DNA from: Alsobacter sp045348435
GTDB lineage: Bacteria; Pseudomonadota; Alphaproteobacteria; Rhizobiales; Beijerinckiaceae
Assembly (NCBI RefSeq): GCF_045348435.1
Contig: NZ_CP157484.1
Location: 1,054,001 to 1,118,000 of the forward strand
Direction of reading: 5' to 3'
DNA length: 64,000 bases
Below the pieces are notes generated by a model that was not told where the DNA came from, did no database searches, and worked only from the letters and a program-made list of their open reading frames with translations. Positions within the stretch are counted from its first letter, which is position 1. Each line of letters begins with the position of its first letter. The position numbers and the translations under genes were made by a program. This document shows positions 23,959-33,155 of the stretch, piece by piece.

Positions 23959-26148
23959 TCACCCCTTCTTCCGCTCGGGCAGCAGCTCCAGGAGCAGCAG
24001 CGAGCGGCCGGTCACCTCATAGGCGTGGCCGAGCGGCAGGCGCTCCTCCTCGTCGTCGAGGTCGGGGCGGTTGGTGTCGACGAGGCGGCGCCATTCGCGG
24101 CCGCCCGCCACCTCCGGAAGGGTGAACTCCACCACGTCGTGGTGGGCGTTCAGCACCAGCATCAGCGTGCGGTCGCTGCCGCGGCGGCGGATGCCGCTGG
24201 GCTGGGCGCGCCCGTCCAGCACCACGCCGAAGCAGCGCGCGTTGCCGTCGTTCCAGTGGTCCGGCGTCATCTCGTCGCCGCCCGGCGTCAGCCACGTCAC
24301 CTCCTTGACGTCGAGCTCGGCGTTGTAGGCGCCGCTCAGGAAGCGCCCGCGCCGCAGCATGGGCTGCGATTGACGGATGCCGATCAGCCGCCGGGTGAAG
24401 TCCGTCAGCGCCTTGCCGTCTTCGTCGATCGCCTCCCAGTCGATCCAGGAGATCTCGTTGTCCTGCGCGTAGGCGTTGTTGTTGCCGCCCTGGCTGCGGG
24501 CGAACTCGTCGCCGGCCAGCAGCATGGGCGTGCCCTGCGACAGCATCAGCGTCGCCAGCATGTTGCGCATCTGGCGCAGGCGCAGCGTCTTGATGTCGGG
24601 ATCGTCGGTCGGCCCCTCGACGCCGTGGTTCCAGGACAGGTTGTCGGAGTGGCCGTCGCGGTTGTCCTCGCCGTTCGCCTCGTTGTGCTTCTCGTTGTAC
24701 GAGACGAGGTCGTTGAGGGTGAAGCCGTCATGGGCGGTGATGAAGTTCACCGACGCCCAGGGCTTGCGTCCGCGCTTGTTGAAGAAATCGGCCGAGCCGG
24801 CGATGCGCGCCGCCAATTCGGGCAGCTTGCCCTCGTCGCCCTTCCAGTAGGCCCGCACCGTGTCGCGGTAGCGGTCGTTCCATTCCGCCCAGCCGGGCGA
24901 GAAACGGCCCACCTGGTAGCCGCCCGGCCCGCAGTCCCACGGCTCGGCGATCAGCTTCACCCGGGCCAGCGTCGGGTCCTGCCGGCAGGCGTCGAGGAAG
25001 CGGCCGTCCTCCTCGAAGCCGTGCGGCTCGCGGCCCAGGATGGTGGCGAGGTCGAAGCGGAAGCCGTCGATATGCATCTCCTCCGCCCAGTAGCGCAGGC
25101 TGTCCGTCACCATCTGGAGGACGCGGGAATTGCTGAGATTGACCGTGTTGCCGGTGCCGGTGTCGTTGATGTAGTAGCGCCTGTCCGGCGCCAGCCGGTA
25201 GTAGGAGGCGTTGTCGATGCCCTTGAAGGACAGCGTCGGGCCGAGCTCGTTGCCCTCCGCGGTGTGGTTGTAGACGACGTCGAGGATCACCTCGATGCCG
25301 GCCTCGTGGAGATGGGACACCATCTCCTTCACCTCGTTGACGAAGGGCGTCGCGAGGTAGCGCGGCTGCGGGGCGAAGAACCCGATGGAGTTGTAGCCCC
25401 AGTAGTTCCGCAGCCCCTTCTCCTCCAGGTAGCTGTCGTCCAGGAACGCGTGGATGGGCAGGAGCTCGATGGCGGTGACGCCGAGGCCGCGGATATATTC
25501 GATCACCTCATGCGTCATCAGGCCCGAGAAGGTGCCCCGCAGCGGCTCCTCGACCGCCGGATGGCGCATGGTGAAGCCGCGCAGATGCGCCTCGTACAGG
25601 ATGGTGCGGTCCCACGGCGATTGCGGGCGGCGCTCCGCCCCCCAGGTGAAGGCGGGGTCGATGACGCGGCATTTCGGCACGAAGGGGGCGCTGTCGCGCT
25701 CGTCGAAGGACAGGTCCGCGTCCGGGTGGCCCAGCGTGTAGCCGAACAGGGCCGGATCCCAGGTGAACGCGCCGTCGAGCTGCTTGGCGTAGGGGTCCAG
25801 CAGCAGCTTGTTGGGATTGAACCGATGCCCGGCCGCCGGATCGTAGGGGCCGTGCACCCGGTAGGCGTAGACGGTGCCGGGGCGGGCGTCGGGCAGGTAG
25901 CCGTGCCAGACCTCGTCGGTGTATTCGGGCAGCTCGATGCGCTCGAGCTCGGTCTTGCCCTCGATGTCGAAGAGGCAGAGCTCGACCTTGGTCGCGTTGG
26001 CGGAGAACAGCGCGAAATTGACGCCGAGTCCGTCCCATGTGGCGCCGAGCGGGAAGGGGTGGCCCTCCCGCACCCGCGATTTGCGCTGCGTCTGCGGGGC
26101 GGTCGTGATGGCGCGTTCGGTCGGCGGGGACTTCGCCTGCATGTTCAT
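23959..26148 (-). CDS. glgX: glycogen debranching enzyme
   Basis: Hydrolyses alpha-1,6 branches of glycogen or maltodextrin limit dextrins. 729 residues: CBM48 N-terminal domain (PFPLGATWDGLGVNFALFSA), then a GH13_11 barrel with NYWGYNSIGFFAP, VVYNHTAEGNE, FRFDLATILGREP carrying the nucleophile Asp, KLIAEPWDCG with the acid Glu, and NFITAHDGFTLNDLVSYN. It ends with the GlgX-type C-terminal domain. No other glycogen gene is in the window; elsewhere glgX often lies with glgA/B/C. The first 25 residues are a polar extension. Confidence 0.95.
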   Translation of the reverse strand: MNMQAKSPPTERAITTAPQTQRKSRVREGHPFPLGATWDGLGVNFALFSANATKVELCLFDIEGKTELERIELPEYTDEVWHGYLPDARPGTVYAYRVHGPYDPAAGHRFNPNKLLLDPYAKQLDGAFTWDPALFGYTLGHPDADLSFDERDSAPFVPKCRVIDPAFTWGAERRPQSPWDRTILYEAHLRGFTMRHPAVEEPLRGTFSGLMTHEVIEYIRGLGVTAIELLPIHAFLDDSYLEEKGLRNYWGYNSIGFFAPQPRYLATPFVNEVKEMVSHLHEAGIEVILDVVYNHTAEGNELGPTLSFKGIDNASYYRLAPDRRYYINDTGTGNTVNLSNSRVLQMVTDSLRYWAEEMHIDGFRFDLATILGREPHGFEEDGRFLDACRQDPTLARVKLIAEPWDCGPGGYQVGRFSPGWAEWNDRYRDTVRAYWKGDEGKLPELAARIAGSADFFNKRGRKPWASVNFITAHDGFTLNDLVSYNEKHNEANGEDNRDGHSDNLSWNHGVEGPTDDPDIKTLRLRQMRNMLATLMLSQGTPMLLAGDEFARSQGGNNNAYAQDNEISWIDWEAIDEDGKALTDFTRRLIGIRQSQPMLRRGRFLSGAYNAELDVKEVTWLTPGGDEMTPDHWNDGNARCFGVVLDGRAQPSGIRRRGSDRTLMLVLNAHHDVVEFTLPEVAGGREWRRLVDTNRPDLDDEEERLPLGHAYEVTGRSLLLLELLPERKKG

Positions 26149-26298
26149 GGGGGCCTCGGCTGGGAGAAACGGTCGCGTTTCCGCCTCAACGCGCCAGCCT
26201 CCAAGAAGCTCCGCCGTTTCGCCCCGCTTCGGCCATGGTCATGTCGCGCCCGATCGACGCGACCCAGTCCCGGTCCGGCCGCCGCCGTGATCGCGCGG

Positions 26299-26604
26299 TC
26301 AGTAGCGCACGGAGATCACCGGCGTCACATAGGCCGGCGCCGGCAGGGGCCGGTTGTAGAGCACCCCGACCCGGTTCACGACCGGCGCGCCGACATAGCG
26401 CGAGCCGCGCGGCCCGAGCGGCGGGATGGGGGCCATGCCCTCATAGATCAGCTCCTCGGGCGCCGGACCGAACAGCGGCGGCGCGTAGGGATTGTGGTGA
26501 TATCCGCCCGCCGTCGCGGGGGCGGCGATCATCGCGGCGCCCAGCAAGGGGGCGGCGAGGCGCAAAGCGGCTCCGCACAGGGCCGGGCGCGTCCAGGTCG
26601 TCAT
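26299..26604 (-). CDS. small secreted Pro/Tyr-rich protein
   Basis: 101 residues from the ATG at 26604, preceded by GGAGGACGAC. The signal peptide is ALRLAAPLLGAAMIAAPATAGG. The mature part is rich in Pro, Tyr and Gly (YHHNPYAPPLFGPAPEELIY) and ends VTPVISVRY. No known domain. The same frame is open far upstream to 27642 but overlaps the DUF2189 gene and is not coding in character. Confidence 0.65.
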   Translation of the reverse strand: MTTWTRPALCGAALRLAAPLLGAAMIAAPATAGGYHHNPYAPPLFGPAPEELIYEGMAPIPPLGPRGSRYVGAPVVNRVGVLYNRPLPAPAYVTPVISVRY

Positions 26605-26874
26605 GTCGTCCTCCGATGTCCAGTTCCGGATCCGCCCCAGCATGCCGCGCCGCCCGTGAAAGTCCCGTTCAGCGGCTGAAAAACCGGCCCGCATGGTGAA
26701 TCCTTCCTCAGACCGGCCGGATGGGCCCCGTTCAGCCATCCATCGGGGCGGGCGCATTGGGCGCAGGACAGAGGCCGCCGGCCGCGTTACTCTTGGCCTT
26801 CGGTTGCGGCTCCTGAGTGGCGGTGACCTGCGCCGCCTTCGGCCGTCGTGACCTCGTGACAGGGAGGTACGACC

Positions 26875-27666
26875 ATGGCGAACCTGAATGTGGTTTCCGG
26901 TTACGCGGACGCGCCGTCGACGCCTCAGGTGCGGCGGATCGGCTCCGCCGACCTGAAACGCGCCCTCGCCCAGGGGCTGGAGGATTTCTGGGCCATGCCG
27001 ACCCATGTCGTCTTCATCGGGCTGATCTACCCGGTGGTGGGCCTGCTGCTCGGGCGCCTCCTCCTCGACAACGACGCCCTGCCGCTCATTTTTCCGCTCA
27101 TCTCCGGCTTCGCGCTGCTCGGGCCGGTCGCCGGCGTCGGTCTCTATGAGCTGAGCCGCCGCCGCGAACTCGGCATGGACACCCGCTGGCGGCACGCCTT
27201 CGAGGTCGTCCGGGCCCCGGGCTTCCTCGGCATCCTGGCGCTCGGGGCCATCCTGGCGCTGATGTTCCTGTGCTGGCTCGTGATCTCCGAGGGGCTCTAC
27301 GAGTGGCTGTTCGGCTCGCGCTCGCCGCAGACGCTGGCCTCGCTCGTGCAGGAATCGCTGTCGACCCGGCATGGCTGGGCGCTCATCATCCTGGGCAATT
27401 TCGTCGGCTTCCTGTTCGCCGCGTCGGCCTTCTCCATCAGCGTGGTCTCGTTCCAGATGATGCTGGACCGCGGCGTCGGCCCGGCCGTCGCCGTGGCGAC
27501 CTCCCTCAAGGCGGTGGCGGCCAATCCTGGGCCGATGGCGCTGTGGGCGATCTTCATCGCGGCGGCGCTGGTGATCGGCTTCATCCCGCTGTTCTTCGGC
27601 ATGGCGATCGTCATCCCGGTGTTGGCCCACGCTTCCTGGCACCTCTACAGGCGGGTGGTGGCGTAG
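26875..27666 (+). CDS. DUF2189 integral membrane protein
   Basis: 263 residues with six hydrophobic segments, for example VVFIGLIYPVVGLLLGRLLL, FLGILALGAILALMFLCWLV and WAIFIAAALVIGFIPLFFG. The motif FWAMPTHVVFIGLIYPVVG and the tail MAIVIPVLAHASWHLYRRVV identify DUF2189, a family of unknown function sometimes found near cytochrome oxidase genes. AGGGAGGT precedes the ATG. Confidence 0.88.
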   Translation: MANLNVVSGYADAPSTPQVRRIGSADLKRALAQGLEDFWAMPTHVVFIGLIYPVVGLLLGRLLLDNDALPLIFPLISGFALLGPVAGVGLYELSRRRELGMDTRWRHAFEVVRAPGFLGILALGAILALMFLCWLVISEGLYEWLFGSRSPQTLASLVQESLSTRHGWALIILGNFVGFLFAASAFSISVVSFQMMLDRGVGPAVAVATSLKAVAANPGPMALWAIFIAAALVIGFIPLFFGMAIVIPVLAHASWHLYRRVVA

Positions 27667-27725
27667 CCTGGCGGGCGCCGGGGAAAGTCACAGACCCAAG
27701 TTGCCAAGCCGGCCATCCGCTGCTA

Positions 27726-27744
27726 CTTGTCGACTTGTCGACCA
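27726..27744. promoter_or_regulatory. candidate GntR-type operator upstream of the hexuronate operon
   Basis: CTTGTCGA occurs twice in tandem (27726-27733, 27734-27741). The second copy reads on as TTGTCGACCA, which fits the T-x-G-T-NN-A-C-x-A shape of UxuR/ExuR-type sites of the GntR/FadR family. It lies 137 bp before the dctP-like gene, whose operon encodes a GntR regulator. No -35/-10 pair was clear. Confidence 0.5.
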
Positions 27745-27880
27745 GTTGCGGCGCCGCGCCTGTCGCGTCCGTCCCAATCAGGACCGCCTCGATCCCCCGA
27801 GCCCCGAACGGCGCGGCGGATGGGGCTGGGCCAGGTCTCAAGCCGCCGGCGAAGTCCGGTCACATGGGAGAGAACGCATC

Positions 27881-28873
27881 ATGTCGAGGCTCCGCTTCAC
27901 CCGGCGCGCCGCTGGCGCCGGTCTGGGTCTGCTCGTCGGTCTGGGCTTCGCCGCGCCGGCCTTCGCCCAGGCCAAGGTCACCCTCAAGCTCGGCCACCTC
28001 GGCAACGAGGAGAATGTCTGGCACAAGGCCAGCCTGCGCTTCGCCGAGGATGTCGCCAAGCGCACCAACGGCGAAGTCGAGGTCAAGGTCTTCCCGAACG
28101 AGCAGCTCGGCAAGGAGACGGACCTCATCAAGGGCATCCAGCTCGGCACGGTCGACTTCACCATCACGGGCGAGTCGCTGCAGAACTGGGCGCCCTCCGC
28201 CGCGCTGCTGGCCGTGCCCTACGCGATCCGCGACCTCGACCACCTCGACAAGGTCGTCTCCGGCCCGGTCGGCGCCAAGATCGCCCAGAACATCGACGAC
28301 AAGACGGGGCTGAAGGTGCTGGCCTATTTCGCCCGCGGTCCGCGCGAGCTCACCTCCAACCGTCCCATCAAGACGCCGGCCGACCTCAACGGCCTGAAGC
28401 TGCGCGTGCCCAACGTGCCGCTCTTCGTGAAGGTCTGGGAGGCGCTCGGCGCCAAGCCGACCCCGATGGCCTTCTCGGAGGTGTTCACCTCGCTGCAGAA
28501 TTCCACCATCGACGCCCAGGAGAACCCGCTGGCGCTGATCAAGTCGGCGAGCTTCAACGAGGTGCAGAAATACGTGAACCAGACGGACCACGTGCTGAGC
28601 TGGATCTATCTCGTCGGCGGCACCAAGAAGATGGCGCGCCTCACCGAGGCTCAGCAGAAGGCCATCATGGAATCCGCCAAGGCCGCCCAGGCCTATGAGC
28701 GCGGCCTGTTCACCGCCGACGAGAAGCAGCTGGAGGCCGACCTGAAGGCCAAGGGCATGCAGTTCGTCGAGGTCGACAAGGCCGCCTTCGCGGCCAAGGC
28801 CAAGGACGCCGTCACCTCCGCGCTGCCGGCCGAGATCAAGCCGCTCTACGACGAAATCGTCGCCACCAAGTGA
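27881..28873 (+). CDS. TRAP transporter substrate-binding protein (DctP family)
   Basis: Periplasmic receptor of a tripartite ATP-independent transporter. 330 residues with signal (MSRLRFTRRAAGAGLGLLVG...AFAQA), then LKLGHLGNEENVWHKASLRF, KVFPNEQLGKETDLIKGIQLG and GLKLRVPNVPLFVKVWEALG, where the conserved Arg (residue about 177) contacts the carboxylate of the ligand, followed by MAFSEVFTSLQ. Position next to uxuA and fructuronate reductase suggests a hexuronate ligand such as glucuronate or galacturonate. GGGAGAGAA precedes the ATG. Confidence 0.93.
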   Translation: MSRLRFTRRAAGAGLGLLVGLGFAAPAFAQAKVTLKLGHLGNEENVWHKASLRFAEDVAKRTNGEVEVKVFPNEQLGKETDLIKGIQLGTVDFTITGESLQNWAPSAALLAVPYAIRDLDHLDKVVSGPVGAKIAQNIDDKTGLKVLAYFARGPRELTSNRPIKTPADLNGLKLRVPNVPLFVKVWEALGAKPTPMAFSEVFTSLQNSTIDAQENPLALIKSASFNEVQKYVNQTDHVLSWIYLVGGTKKMARLTEAQQKAIMESAKAAQAYERGLFTADEKQLEADLKAKGMQFVEVDKAAFAAKAKDAVTSALPAEIKPLYDEIVATK

Positions 28874-28881
28874 GGCGGATC

Positions 28882-28984
28882 CTTCTCCCCGGCACGGGGC
28901 GAAGGTGGCCGAGCGAAGCGAGGTCGGATGAGGGGACCCTTTCCCCTCACCCCAGCCCTCTCCCCGTTCCGGGGCGAGGGGGCC
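28882..28984. repeat. composite REP element (unit A copy 3 plus unit B copy 2)
   Basis: Unit A 28882-28935 and unit B 28943-28984, in the same order as at 22587-22697. It lies between the dctP-like and dctQ-like genes, where a stabilising hairpin could raise the level of the binding-protein message relative to the permeases. That role is inference. Confidence 0.8.
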
Positions 28985-29080
28985 TGTCGCGCTCTTCCCG
29001 GCCCGCGCCTCACATCCGCCGGTCCGGCCCTCCCGCCGGGCCGGCGCTCCCACCCTGAGCAGGTTTGTTCGAGGACCTCC

Positions 29081-29581
29081 ATGCGCAACGCCTTCGCCGG
29101 CCTGGTGGCCGCCCTGGTGAGCGTCTGCCGCTACGGCACGCTCGCCGCCTTCGCCGTGCTGATCGGCGTCGTCGCCATCCAGGTGCTCGGCCGCGTGCCG
29201 GGCTTCCCGTCGCCGTCCTGGACCGAGGAGGTCGCCCGCTTCGCGCTGGTCTATCTCGTCGCGTTCTCGTGCGGCATCGCGGTGCTGCGCTCCGAACTCG
29301 TGAACGTGGACCTGTTCGTCACGCCGCTGCCGCCCGCCGCCCGCCGCGTGGTCGAGCGCATCGTCGACGTGATCGTGACCGTCTTCTCGCTCGCGATCCT
29401 GCCCGGCGCCTGGGACTACGTCGCCGGCAGCGTCGGCGAGCGCGCCCGGTCGCTCGACGTGCCGATGATCGCCGTCTACGTCGTGACGCTGATCATCCCC
29501 GTCTCGCTCGCCTTCTTCTCCCTCGCGCGCTTCCTCGGCTTCGGCCAGACGCCGCCCGCCAGCCACGGGGAGCTCGTCTAA
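29081..29581 (+). CDS. TRAP transporter small permease (DctQ family)
   Basis: 166 residues, four transmembrane helices. SWTEEVARFALVYLVAFSCG is the conserved DctQ signature; later helices are VVERIVDVIVTVFSLAILPG and MIAVYVVTLIIPVSLAFFSL. It partners the large permease that follows with a one-base overlap (TAATG), so translation is coupled. Confidence 0.93.
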   Translation: MRNAFAGLVAALVSVCRYGTLAAFAVLIGVVAIQVLGRVPGFPSPSWTEEVARFALVYLVAFSCGIAVLRSELVNVDLFVTPLPPAARRVVERIVDVIVTVFSLAILPGAWDYVAGSVGERARSLDVPMIAVYVVTLIIPVSLAFFSLARFLGFGQTPPASHGELV

Positions 29582-30858
29582 TGCTCGTCACCCTGCTTTT
29601 CGGCACCTTCGCGGTCTGCCTCATCCTCGGCACGCCCATCGGCGTCGCTCTCGGCCTCGCCTCGGCCGTGTACCTGTTCGGCGCCGGCATCGATCTCTCG
29701 GTGGTGCCGCAATACATGTTCGCCGGCATGGACTCCTTCGTCCTGCTCTGCATCCCGGGCTTCGTGCTCGCCGGCAACCTGATGAATGGCGGCGGCATCA
29801 CGGACCAGATCGTGCGCTTTGGCAACGCCGTGGTCGGCCATGTGCGCGGCGGCCTCGGCCTCGCCAATGTGGTGGGCTCCATGATCTTCGCCGGCATCTC
29901 GGGCACCGCCGTCGCCGAGACGGCCTCCATCGGCGCGGTGATGATCCCGGCGATGCGCAAGTCCGGCTACGACGCGCCCTTCGCGGCGGCGGTGACGGCC
30001 GCGGCCTCCACGGTGGGGCCGATCATCCCGCCCAGCGTGCCCATGATCATCGTCGGCACCCTCACGGGGCTCTCGGTGGGCAAGATGTTCCTCGCCGGAG
30101 CGGTCCCCGGCGTGCTGATGGGCATCGGGATGATGATCACCGTCTACATCATCTCGCGCCGGCGCGGTTACCCCAAGGGCCAGTGGCAAGGCTTCGGCCA
30201 TGTCGTGCGCACCAGCAAGGCGGCCTTCTGGGCCATCCTGATGACGGGCGTGATCCTGTTCGGCATCGTCGGCGGCTATTTCACCCCCACCGAGGCCTCG
30301 GTGGTCTCGGCGCTCTACGCCTTCGTGGTCGGCCTGTTCGTGTATCGCGGCTTCAAGGTGTCGGCGCTGCCCAACATCCTGATCGAGAGCGCGATCGGGT
30401 CGGGCGCGCTGGTGCTGCTGGTGGGCCTCGCCAACGTGTTCGGGTGGATCCTCACCAGCGAGCAGATCCCGCAGGCGATCGCCGCCGCCATGCTGGCGCT
30501 GACCACCAACAAGTACCTGATCATCCTGCTGATCAACATCCTGTTGCTGATCGTCGGCACCTTCATGGAGACCATCGCGGCGCTGATCATCCTGTTCCCG
30601 CCGCTGCTGGCCGTGGCCGTGAAGGTCGGCATCGACCCGATCCACTTCGCCACCTTCGCGGTGATCAACCTGATGATCGGCCTCACCACGCCGCCGGTGG
30701 GCGTCTGCCTCTTCGTGTCGGCCAACATCGCCAAGATCTCGCTGGGCGCGATCAGCAAGGCGATCTGGCCCTTCCTGGTGTGCAACATCCTGGTGCTGTT
30801 CCTGGTCTCCTACGTGCCGCAGATCTCGCTCTGGCTGCCGAGCCTGTTCTACAAGTGA
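29581..30858 (+). CDS. TRAP transporter large permease (DctM family)
   Basis: 425 residues, about twelve hydrophobic helices. DctM landmarks include GTPIGVALGLASAVYLFGAG, FVLLCIPGFVLAGNLMN, MIFAGISGTAVAETASIGAV, IIPPSVPMIIVG and GLTTPPVGVCLFV. It forms the sodium-coupled channel subunit of the uptake system. Start at the ATG at 29581, overlapping the small permease stop by one base. Confidence 0.95.
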   Translation: MLVTLLFGTFAVCLILGTPIGVALGLASAVYLFGAGIDLSVVPQYMFAGMDSFVLLCIPGFVLAGNLMNGGGITDQIVRFGNAVVGHVRGGLGLANVVGSMIFAGISGTAVAETASIGAVMIPAMRKSGYDAPFAAAVTAAASTVGPIIPPSVPMIIVGTLTGLSVGKMFLAGAVPGVLMGIGMMITVYIISRRRGYPKGQWQGFGHVVRTSKAAFWAILMTGVILFGIVGGYFTPTEASVVSALYAFVVGLFVYRGFKVSALPNILIESAIGSGALVLLVGLANVFGWILTSEQIPQAIAAAMLALTTNKYLIILLINILLLIVGTFMETIAALIILFPPLLAVAVKVGIDPIHFATFAVINLMIGLTTPPVGVCLFVSANIAKISLGAISKAIWPFLVCNILVLFLVSYVPQISLWLPSLFYK

Positions 30859-30865
30859 GGCGGGC

Positions 30866-31618
30866 ATGAGCTCGGATCGGCCCTCCGGCCTGGGGACCCG
30901 CGACCGGCCCGCCCGCTCCGACGCGGGCGGCCCCGGGGCCGCGCCGCCCACGGTGCGCGGCATCCATGCGGCGTTGCGCCAGGACATCGTCAGCCTGCGG
31001 CTGCGGCCGGGCGAGAGGCTGTCGGAGAACGAGCTGGCGCTGCGCTTCGGCACCAGCCGCGCGCCGGTCCGCGAGGCGTTGATCCGCCTCGTCGAGGAGG
31101 GCCTGATCGATGTGAGGCCCCAGCGCGGCAGCTTCGTCAGCCGCATCTCGCTGTCGGCGATGGAGCGGGCGCGCTTCGTCCGCGAGGCGCTCGAACTCGC
31201 CGCCGTCCGCCGCGCCGCCGAGCGGGGCGCCTCGCCGGGCGTCCTGGCCCGGGCGCGGGGCGCCATCGCCGAGCAGGAGCGGGCGCAGCGCGATCCGGAG
31301 CGCTTCACCCAGGCGGACGACGCCTTCCATCACACGCTGGCGGACGGCAGCGGCGTGGCGCAGCTCTGGGCCGTGATCGAGCGCGAAAAGGCGCAGTTCG
31401 ACCGCGTCCGGTTCCTCAGCATCCCGGCGGTGACGCCGGTGGAGGTGCTCATCGCGCAACATCGCGCTATTCTGTCGGGCATCGAGAATCGCGATCCCGC
31501 CGCGGCGGAGGCCGCCATGCGGACGCATATGTCCGAGGTGCTCAAGATCGCCCAGACCCTGGCGGCCGAGCACCCCGACCTCATCAACGACGATCTTGGA
31601 GCGGACGAGCAGCCATGA
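30866..31618 (+). CDS. GntR family regulator (FadR subfamily, FCD domain)
   Basis: 250 residues. After a disordered 28-residue start, a winged helix-turn-helix (LRQDIVSLRLRPGERLSENE, then LALRFGTSRAPVREALIRLV) is followed by an all-helical FCD ligand domain with metal-site histidines (AFHHTL and AQHRAIL). It sits 7 bp after the TRAP permease and overlaps the reductase gene by 4 bp, so it is likely the hexuronate-responsive regulator of this operon. The tandem site at 27726 is a likely target. Confidence 0.9.
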   Translation: MSSDRPSGLGTRDRPARSDAGGPGAAPPTVRGIHAALRQDIVSLRLRPGERLSENELALRFGTSRAPVREALIRLVEEGLIDVRPQRGSFVSRISLSAMERARFVREALELAAVRRAAERGASPGVLARARGAIAEQERAQRDPERFTQADDAFHHTLADGSGVAQLWAVIEREKAQFDRVRFLSIPAVTPVEVLIAQHRAILSGIENRDPAAAEAAMRTHMSEVLKIAQTLAAEHPDLINDDLGADEQP

Positions 31619-33120
31619 CCGTCCCGGCCGAACGACCCCGCCTATCCCCCGCCACCCTGGCGCAGGCCAGGCCGGGAACCATCCTGCCCGGTTTCGACCG
31701 CGAGAAGCTGCGCGTCGGGGTCGTGCATCTGGGCCTCGGCGCCTTCGTGCGCGCCCACGCCGCCCTCTACACCGACGAGGTCCTGGCCCAGGAGCCCGGC
31801 CCCTGGGGCTTCGCCGGCGTCAGCCTCAAGCGGCCGGACCAGCGCGACCGGCTCGTCCCGCAGGGCGGCCTCTACACGGCCCTGCAGCGCGGCCCGGAGG
31901 GCGTGTCGGCCCGCATCGTGGGCTGCCTCAAGGCCGTCCTGGTCGCCCCGGAGGACCCGGAGGCGGTGGTCGCCATGATGGCGGACCGCTCGGCCCGGAT
32001 CGTCAGCCTGACGGTGACCGAGAAGGGCTATTGCCACGATCCCGCGACCGGGCTGCTCGACGAGCATCATCCCGACATCCGGCACGACCTGGAGAACCAC
32101 GGCGAGCCGCGCACCGCGGTCGGCGTCATCGTGGAGGCCCTGGAGCGCCGGCGCTCCAACGGCGTCGGGCCGTTCACGGTGCTGTGCTGCGACAACCTCC
32201 CGCATAACGGCCGTCTCGTCTCCGGCCTCGTGCGCGACTTCGCGGCCCTGCGGGACGGCGGCCTCGCGGCCTGGATCGAGACCCACGGCGCCTTCCCGTC
32301 CACCATGGTGGACCGCATCGTGCCGGCCGCGACCGAGGCCGACCTGGACGCGGCCTTCGCGGCCACGGGCCTGTGGGACGCCGCCCCGGTCACCCACGAG
32401 CCGTTCCGCCAATGGGTGATCGAGGACCGTTTCGTCGACGGGGCCCGGCCGTCCTGGGACAAAGCGGGGGCGCAGTTCGTCGAGGACGTCGCCCCCTACG
32501 AGCACATGAAGCTGCGCCTGCTCAACGGAGCCCATTCGGCGCTGGCCTATCTGGGCTACCTCGCCGGATGCGAGACGATCGGCGAGGCCGTCGCAGATCC
32601 GGCGTTGCGCGCCTATGTGACCGCGCTCTGGCGCGACGAGATCATCCCGGCCGTGCCCGCGCCGCCGGGGCTCGACCTCGGCGACTACGCGGGCGACCTG
32701 CTGGAGCGCTTCTCCAACCCGGCCATTCGGCACCGCACCTGGCAGATCGCCATGGACGGTTCGCAGAAGCTGCCCCAGCGCATCCTGTCCACCGTGCGGG
32801 ACAGGCTCGCCCAGGGCCGACCGATCCCATTGCTCGCGCTCGCGGTGGCGGCCTGGATCCGCTATGTCGGCGGCGTCGACGAGGCCTTCAGGCCGATCGA
32901 CGTGCGCGATCCGCTGGCCGACCGCCTCAAGGCGGCGCTCGACGGCGCCGGCCCGGACCCGGCCGCCCGCGTCCAGGCGGTGCTCGGCGTCGAGGCGGTG
33001 TTCGGCCCTGACCTGCCCCGGTCCCCGGTTTTCGGGGAGGCGGTCACGGCCGCCTATGCGCGCCTGCTCGCTCACGGCGCGCTGGCGGCCGCCGCGGCCT
33101 CGTCCAGAGCGTCCGCCTGA
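31615..33120 (+). CDS. mannitol dehydrogenase family oxidoreductase, probable fructuronate reductase
   Basis: 501 residues, polyol-specific long-chain dehydrogenase. Rossmann start GVVHLGLGAFVRAHAALY, then DNLPHNG, STMVDRIVPAAT and KLRLLNGAHSALAYLGYL, which carries the catalytic Lys. Family members include UxuB (fructuronate to mannonate), mannitol and arabinitol dehydrogenases. The adjacent uxuA makes the UxuB role most likely. ATG overlaps the GntR stop (ATGA). Confidence 0.85.
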   Translation: MTVPAERPRLSPATLAQARPGTILPGFDREKLRVGVVHLGLGAFVRAHAALYTDEVLAQEPGPWGFAGVSLKRPDQRDRLVPQGGLYTALQRGPEGVSARIVGCLKAVLVAPEDPEAVVAMMADRSARIVSLTVTEKGYCHDPATGLLDEHHPDIRHDLENHGEPRTAVGVIVEALERRRSNGVGPFTVLCCDNLPHNGRLVSGLVRDFAALRDGGLAAWIETHGAFPSTMVDRIVPAATEADLDAAFAATGLWDAAPVTHEPFRQWVIEDRFVDGARPSWDKAGAQFVEDVAPYEHMKLRLLNGAHSALAYLGYLAGCETIGEAVADPALRAYVTALWRDEIIPAVPAPPGLDLGDYAGDLLERFSNPAIRHRTWQIAMDGSQKLPQRILSTVRDRLAQGRPIPLLALAVAAWIRYVGGVDEAFRPIDVRDPLADRLKAALDGAGPDPAARVQAVLGVEAVFGPDLPRSPVFGEAVTAAYARLLAHGALAAAAASSRASA

Positions 33121-33155
33121 GCGGGCGACCCATTGAACCCCAGGGAGATTTGAGC

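Noticed and set aside
24025..26679. An 884-codon rightward open frame opposite glgX
   Set aside because: glgX on the other strand has every catalytic motif; the opposing frame is low-complexity Val/Ala/Arg/Gly.
26605..27642. Upstream extension of the small secreted protein at 26299
   Set aside because: It runs antisense through the DUF2189 gene; a signal peptide and Shine-Dalgarno exist at 26604.
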